Below, piece by piece: positions 59,940-64,000 of a DNA stretch of 64,000 bases. A model generated the notes under the pieces. That model made no database searches. It was not told where the DNA came from and worked only from the letters and a program-made list of their open reading frames with translations. Location: the NCBI RefSeq assembly GCF_011044995.1, contig NZ_JAAKZW010000016.1:1-64000 (forward strand), in the 5' to 3' direction. This DNA comes from Streptomyces mesophilus (GTDB taxonomy: Bacteria; Actinomycetota; Actinomycetes; Streptomycetales; Streptomycetaceae). Positions within the stretch are counted from its first letter, which is position 1. Each line of letters begins with the position of its first letter. The position numbers were made by a program, and so were the translations under genes.

Positions 59940-60920
59940 CTACTTGTTGGTCCTGGGCAGCCCGGGCGGATTGACCTCGGAGGTCCGTACGAGCTCGTCG
60001 GAAAGTCCCCAGCGCTGAAGGACCTTGGCGTAAGTGCCGTTCTCGATCACGTGGTCGAGGGCCGCGGCGAGCGGCTCGGCCAGACCGCTGTCCTTCTTGG
60101 TGGTGGCCGCGATGAGGCCCTGCAGCGTGGCGCCCGCGCCGGAGTACGTGCCGACGACCTCGGTCTTTCCGCTGGTGGCCGCGTGGTAGGCGGCGGTGGG
60201 GTGGGGGCCGAGGTAGAGGTCGATCCGGCCGGACTGGAGGGCGAGATAGGTGTCGCTCTCGCTCTGGTAGTACTTGATGTCCACCGGCTCACGGCCGGCC
60301 TGCTCGTTGTCCTTGCTCCACTCGACCAGGAGCTTCTCCTGGTTGGTGCCGCTGGACACGGCGACCTTGAGGCCCGCCACGTCCTCGGGCCCGTCCACCG
60401 TGAGACCGCTGCCCTTCTTCGCGCCGAAGCCGAGGTTGTCCTCGCGGTACGTGGCGAAGTCGTACTTCTCCTTGCGCTCCTCGGTGACCGTGATGTTGCT
60501 GAAGCCGACGTCGTACTTGGCGCTGTCCAGGCCGATGAAGATGTTCTCCCAGGACACCGTGTTGATGCGGGGCTCCAGGCCGAGGACGTCGGCGACCAGA
60601 TGCGCGAGGTCCGGTTCCACTCCGATGACGGTCTTGTTGTCGGTGGCGTAGAACGTGAGGGGCGCCGCGGAGCCGGAGGAGCCGACGATCTCCAGGGTGC
60701 CGCGTTCGCGGATCTTCTCGGGGACCTGGGCGGCTATCGCGTCGACCTCGGCGGTGGTGATGCGTTTCCGGTCGGGACTCGTATTGATTCTCGTCTTGGC
60801 GCCCGACGTGGCCGCGACCTCGGTGGTGCGCTCCTCGTTCGGGTTGCCGCACGCGGCGAGGAGGAGGGTGGCGGCGAGTCCGAGGACGGCGGCACTGCGG
60901 CGGGTGATCGGGGCGTACAC
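59940..60920 (-). CDS. Amino-acid-type ABC substrate-binding lipoprotein (second)
   Basis: This 326-residue SBP_bac_3 protein has the lipoprotein signal AAVLGLAATLLLAAC and the binding fold IRERGTLEIVGSSGSAAPLT, VIGVEPDLAHLVADVLGLEP, YDVGFSNITVTEERKEKYDF and GLKVAVSSGTNQEKLLVEW. GTG 60920 has GAGGAG seven bases upstream. It is one of two binding proteins in the operon; both may feed the same permease. It lies downstream of the ATPase gene by 31 bases. Confidence 0.9.
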   Translation of the reverse strand: MYAPITRRSAAVLGLAATLLLAACGNPNEERTTEVAATSGAKTRINTSPDRKRITTAEVDAIAAQVPEKIRERGTLEIVGSSGSAAPLTFYATDNKTVIGVEPDLAHLVADVLGLEPRINTVSWENIFIGLDSAKYDVGFSNITVTEERKEKYDFATYREDNLGFGAKKGSGLTVDGPEDVAGLKVAVSSGTNQEKLLVEWSKDNEQAGREPVDIKYYQSESDTYLALQSGRIDLYLGPHPTAAYHAATSGKTEVVGTYSGAGATLQGLIAATTKKDSGLAEPLAAALDHVIENGTYAKVLQRWGLSDELVRTSEVNPPGLPRTNK

Positions 60921-60951
60921 AGGTGAGCTCCTCAAGGGGAAGGAAGGGTGG

Positions 60952-61716
60952 TCACAGGACCTTGGAGAGGAAGGCGCGGGTGCGCTCGTGCCGCGGGTCG
61001 TCGAGGACGGCCGCGGGCGGGCCCTGCTCCACGACGACTCCGTCGTCCATGAACACCACGGTGTCGGCGACCTCACGGGCGAAACCGATCTCGTGCGTGA
61101 CGACGACCATGGTGGTGCCGCTGCGGGCCAAGTCCTTGATGACGTCCAGGACTTCACCCACCAGCTCCGGGTCGAGCGCCGACGTCGGCTCGTCGAAGAG
61201 CAGCACCTTCGGCGAGAGCGCGAGCGCGCGGGCGATCGCCACGCGCTGCTGCTGGCCGCCGGAGAGCTGGCGCGGATACGCGTCGGTCTTGTCGGCGAGA
61301 CCGACCCGGTCGAGCAGCCGGCGCGCGGTGTCCTCCGCCTCCTTGCGGGGCCGGCGCAACGCGGAGACGGGGGACTCGACGAGGTTCTCCAGGACCGTCA
61401 GATGCGGGAAGAGGTTGAAGTTCTGGAAGACGAACCCGATATGGGTGCGCTGCCGCAGGACGTCCTTCTCCTTCAGCTCGTGCAGCTTGTCCCCGGCGCG
61501 GCGGTAGCCGATGAGCTCGCCGTCGATGCTGATCCAGCCGCGGTTGACCTTCTCCAGATGGTTGATGGTGCGAAGGAGTGTGGACTTGCCCGAGCCGGAC
61601 GGGCCGAGGATCACGGTGACCTCACCGGCGTGCACCTGAAGGTCGACGCCGCGCAGCACTTCCAGGGGGCCGAAGTTCTTGTGGACGCCGTGCACGTCCA
61701 CCATCACGTCGCTCAT
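60952..61716 (-). CDS. Polar amino acid ABC transporter ATP-binding protein
   Basis: This 254-residue ATPase has Walker [18 protein letters not shown]-loop [17 protein letters not shown], signature [16 protein letters not shown] and Walker [18 protein letters not shown]. It works with the permease encoded just before it, whose stop its ATG overlaps. The family takes up polar amino acids, including cystine. Confidence 0.93.
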   Translation of the reverse strand: MSDVMVDVHGVHKNFGPLEVLRGVDLQVHAGEVTVILGPSGSGKSTLLRTINHLEKVNRGWISIDGELIGYRRAGDKLHELKEKDVLRQRTHIGFVFQNFNLFPHLTVLENLVESPVSALRRPRKEAEDTARRLLDRVGLADKTDAYPRQLSGGQQQRVAIARALALSPKVLLFDEPTSALDPELVGEVLDVIKDLARSGTTMVVVTHEIGFAREVADTVVFMDDGVVVEQGPPAAVLDDPRHERTRAFLSKVL

Positions 61717-62696
61717 CGGGTGTCTCCAGGGGATTTGGCAGGAAGGTGAGCGGGGGTGCAGAACCGGCGGACGCGCTGCAGCGGCGTCGGCGGGGGAGTG
61801 CGGTTCGCGCCCCGGGCGTAGTGCCGTTCGACGTAGTACTGGGCCACCGAGAGCACCGAGGTCAGGACCACGTACCAGGCGGTGGCGACGAGCAGCAGCG
61901 GGATCACCCGGCCGGTGCGGCCGTAGACGACCTGTACCTGGTAGAAGAGCTCGCCGATGGCCATCACATAGACCACCGACGTGCCCTTGAGCAGGCCGAT
62001 GATCTCGTTGCCCGCGGTGGGCAGGATGGCCCGCATGGCCTGCGGCAGCACGATCCGCCGGATCTGCCGCAGCCGCGGAATGCCCAGGGCGGCCGCCGCC
62101 TCGAACTGCCCGTGGTCGACGGACAGGACACCGCCGCGCACGATCTCCGCGGCGTACGCGGCCTGGTGCAACGTCAGACCGATGATCGCGGCGCCGATGG
62201 TCCCGATCAGGCTGTTGCTGTCGACGGACCAGAACACCGGGCCGAACGGGATGCCGACGCCCAACTCCTCGTACAGGGCACTGAGGTTGAACCAGAACAC
62301 CAGCTGGACGATCATCGGGATGGACCGGAAGATCCAGATGTACGTCCACGCGACGGACTGCAGCACCGGGCTGCGCGAAAGCCGCATGAAGGCGAGCACC
62401 GTGCCGAGCAGAAAGCCGAGCACGGTGGCGTACGCGGTGAGCTGGAGCGTCACCCACACCGCGTCGACGATGGTCTCGGACAGGACGTACTCGCCGAAGA
62501 CGCCCCATTCCCAGACCGGGTTGGTGGCCAGGCCGTGCGCGAACTGGGCGAGCAGCACGACCACGGCGACGGCCGCCGCCCAGCGGGCGTAATGGCGGGC
62601 GGGGACGATCTGCACCGAGGCCGGATCCGGCAGGTTCTTCGGGTTCGCGCCGACGGCGGTCCCGCCGGGCGGCGCGGTGTCCATGAGGGAAGGCAT
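61713..62696 (-). CDS. Polar amino acid ABC transporter permease
   Basis: This 327-residue permease has a long hydrophilic N-terminus and membrane helices from [20 protein letters not shown] onward. It has the coupling segment [18 protein letters not shown] followed by [19 protein letters not shown]. Only one permease gene is present, so a homodimer is likely. Its last codons overlap the ATPase start. Confidence 0.92.
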   Translation of the reverse strand: MPSLMDTAPPGGTAVGANPKNLPDPASVQIVPARHYARWAAAVAVVVLLAQFAHGLATNPVWEWGVFGEYVLSETIVDAVWVTLQLTAYATVLGFLLGTVLAFMRLSRSPVLQSVAWTYIWIFRSIPMIVQLVFWFNLSALYEELGVGIPFGPVFWSVDSNSLIGTIGAAIIGLTLHQAAYAAEIVRGGVLSVDHGQFEAAAALGIPRLRQIRRIVLPQAMRAILPTAGNEIIGLLKGTSVVYVMAIGELFYQVQVVYGRTGRVIPLLLVATAWYVVLTSVLSVAQYYVERHYARGANRTPPPTPLQRVRRFCTPAHLPAKSPGDTR

Positions 62697-62714
62697 CGTT
62701 CTCGCTCCGCCCGG

Positions 62715-63674
62715 CTATCGGCTGTGCTCGGGCGGGTTGATCCGCGAGGACTCGATCGCGGACGGCGAGGTGCCCCACTTCTTCAGGATCCGGGCGTACG
62801 TGCCGTCCTTGATCAGTTCGTCGACGGCGGCCTGGAAGGCCTGGGTGAGCGGGGAGCCCTTCTTGAAGGCGAAGCCGACGTCGAGGCGGTGGAACTCACC
62901 CAGGAAGGTGGTCCCCGACGCGGCCTGTGCGGCCTGGTACCGCAGGCCGTTGATCGTCGACATGATCACGTCGATCCGGCCCTGCTGCAGCGCGGTCAGG
63001 GTCGCGCCGTTGTCGGAGTAGACCTTCACGTCGTACGGCTTCTTACCCTCCTTCGCGCACACGCCCTTCTGTTCGGCGAGGGTCGCCTCGAAGGTGGTGC
63101 CCGCGCCGGTGCCGATGGTCAGGCCGCACAGCTGGGTGAGGTCACTGACCTTCTTGCCCAGCTCGGTGTTGCCCTTCTTCACGGCGAAGCCCTGGCCGTC
63201 GTTGATGTAGGTGACGAAGTCGATGGTCTTCAGGCGCTCGGCGGTGACACCGAAGTTGCCGGTGCCGAAGTCGTATTTGCCGCTGCCGAGGGCCGGCAGG
63301 ATCGTCTCGAAGGACGCGTCCTGCCGTTCCAGCTTCAGACCGAGCACCTTGGCGACCGCGTCCGCGAGGTCGATGTCCTGCCCGGCCGGTGCCTTGTCCG
63401 ACCCGTTCGGGTAGTACGCCCCGGGCGGGGAACCGACCGAGCTGCCGACGCGCAGGGTGCCCGCCTTCCGTACGTCCTCGGGCAGCAGGGCGGCGGCCGA
63501 CTCCACCTTGCGTACGGCGGCCACCGGGTCGTCGGTCGGTGCCGCGGAGGCCTGCGCCCCGGCCGGAACGGCGCCGGAGCCGGCGTCGGACCCGCAGGCG
63601 GTCACGGCGAGCAGCGGCAGCAGGGCAAGTCCGGCGGCCAGACGGAGACGGGTTCCCAGGACACGGATCTTCAC
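62715..63674 (-). CDS. Amino-acid-type ABC substrate-binding lipoprotein (first)
   Basis: This 319-residue SBP_bac_3 protein has the lipoprotein signal [16 protein letters not shown] and the ligand fold [39 protein letters not shown] and [20 protein letters not shown]. Starting at GTG it overlaps the stop of the acetyltransferase gene. The two binding proteins of this operon differ in sequence, so they may take different ligands. Confidence 0.92.
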   Translation of the reverse strand: MKIRVLGTRLRLAAGLALLPLLAVTACGSDAGSGAVPAGAQASAAPTDDPVAAVRKVESAAALLPEDVRKAGTLRVGSSVGSPPGAYYPNGSDKAPAGQDIDLADAVAKVLGLKLERQDASFETILPALGSGKYDFGTGNFGVTAERLKTIDFVTYINDGQGFAVKKGNTELGKKVSDLTQLCGLTIGTGAGTTFEATLAEQKGVCAKEGKKPYDVKVYSDNGATLTALQQGRIDVIMSTINGLRYQAAQAASGTTFLGEFHRLDVGFAFKKGSPLTQAFQAAVDELIKDGTYARILKKWGTSPSAIESSRINPPEHSR

Positions 63675-64000
63675 GGGGTGGGGGCCTTTCCCGGGCGGGG
63701 GTTGACGGTGAGGTGCTGCTCGATGTCGTGCTGCTCGGTGAGGTGCTGCTCGATGTCGCGCTGCTCGGCGAGGTGCTTCTCGCCGAGGTGTTTCTCGAAC
63801 GGCAGCGGGCCGATGGCTTCCGGCTCGGCCTCCGTGTCGAACAGCGGTGTGTAGCCGGTGGCCAGATACAGGCCGCGGGCCTCGGGCTGACGTGGACCGG
63901 TGGTCAGGTAGACGCGCGCGTAACCGCGCCCGGCCGCCGCCTGCTCCAGCTCGGCGACGATCCGGCGGGCGAGACCGCGGCGGCGGTGCGCGGAGTGCGT
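63671..64000 (-). CDS. GNAT N-acetyltransferase (5' part beyond window)
   Basis: Only the last 109 residues are in the window. They begin THSAHRRRGLARRIVAELEQ, the acetyl-CoA-binding R/Q-x-x-G-x-G/A region of GNAT enzymes. GYARVYLTTGPRQPEARGLY and LATGYTPLF follow. A repetitive, charged tail (EKHLGEKHLAEQ, then RDIEQHL and HDIEQHL repeats) ends the protein and is unlike the family. The stop overlaps the GTG of the binding protein, making this gene part of the operon. It likely acetylates the imported amino acid. Confidence 0.85.
   Translation of the reverse strand, partial: THSAHRRRGLARRIVAELEQAAAGRGYARVYLTTGPRQPEARGLYLATGYTPLFDTEAEPEAIGPLPFEKHLGEKHLAEQRDIEQHLTEQHDIEQHLTVNPRPGKAPTP

Noticed and set aside
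60952..62778. A fused permease-ATPase frame
   Set aside because: The N-terminal part is Arg-rich shadow sequence opposite no domain, while a normal ATPase begins at 61716.

Overview
The window is high-GC, densely coded DNA with frequent GTG and TTG starts, many 4-base start/stop overlaps and third positions dominated by G and C. Gene content (gluABCD glutamate uptake, GAF-ANTAR and STAS regulators, GH75 chitosanase, DUF3140, FdhF/YdeP oxidoreductase) points to Streptomyces or a very close actinomycete. No rRNA, tRNA, CRISPR array, insertion sequence or phage gene was recognised. The DNA looks like ordinary chromosome rather than an island.

1-5.6 kb: a cytoplasmic GH3 beta-glucosidase, a secreted beta-helix protein, then a translationally coupled pair of a haem-oxygenase-like di-iron protein and a CDGSH iron-sulfur protein. 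5.6-15.9 kb: FAD/Rieske oxidoreductase, FUSC exporter, cysteine hydrolase, SRPBCC protein, a molybdopterin oxidoreductase coupled to a DUF72 protein, a collagen-like membrane protein with a small coiled-coil partner, a secreted protein of unknown role and a DUF3140 protein. 16-26 kb: an exported agmatine-deiminase-like lipoprotein divergent from a secreted metallohydrolase with a discoidin domain, a PcaL-type fusion whose hydrolase nucleophile is alanine, an MBL-fold enzyme, exonuclease III, a ClC channel and a secreted SGNH hydrolase. 26-37.5 kb: gluABCD, a secreted CocE-like hydrolase, an L,D-transpeptidase, a VOC protein, a membrane protein, a GH75 chitosanase, and a divergent methionine aminopeptidase / XRE regulator-NUDIX locus around a striking operator.

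37.5-48.6 kb: an HxlR regulator facing an NAD(P)-binding protein, two tandem secreted alginate-lyase-family genes, a PPOX protein, and the pyrimidine-breakdown genes (ureidopropionase-type nitrilase, class III aminotransferase, dihydropyrimidinase). The last of these is separated from the other two by HAD, STAS and GAF-ANTAR genes. 48.6-55.6 kb: a large NACHT STAND NTPase divergent from a 55-residue membrane protein, an MFS exporter with a His-rich tail facing a NmtR/CzrA-type metal sensor, and a winged-helix regulator coupled to a second MFS exporter behind a perfect palindrome.

55.8-64 kb: one long minus-strand operon reading GNAT acetyltransferase (cut by the window edge), binding protein, permease, ATPase, second binding protein, three luciferase-like monooxygenases and an SsuE-type FMN reductase. 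Its composition matches Bacillus ytm/yxe-type operons for uptake and N-acetylation-dependent desulfurisation of S-substituted cysteines.

Two patterns recur. Several regulators and enzymes have a TANNNT hexamer exactly six bases before the start codon, implying leaderless mRNAs. Short tandem duplications (16-32 bp) sit at gene ends and in intergenic gaps.
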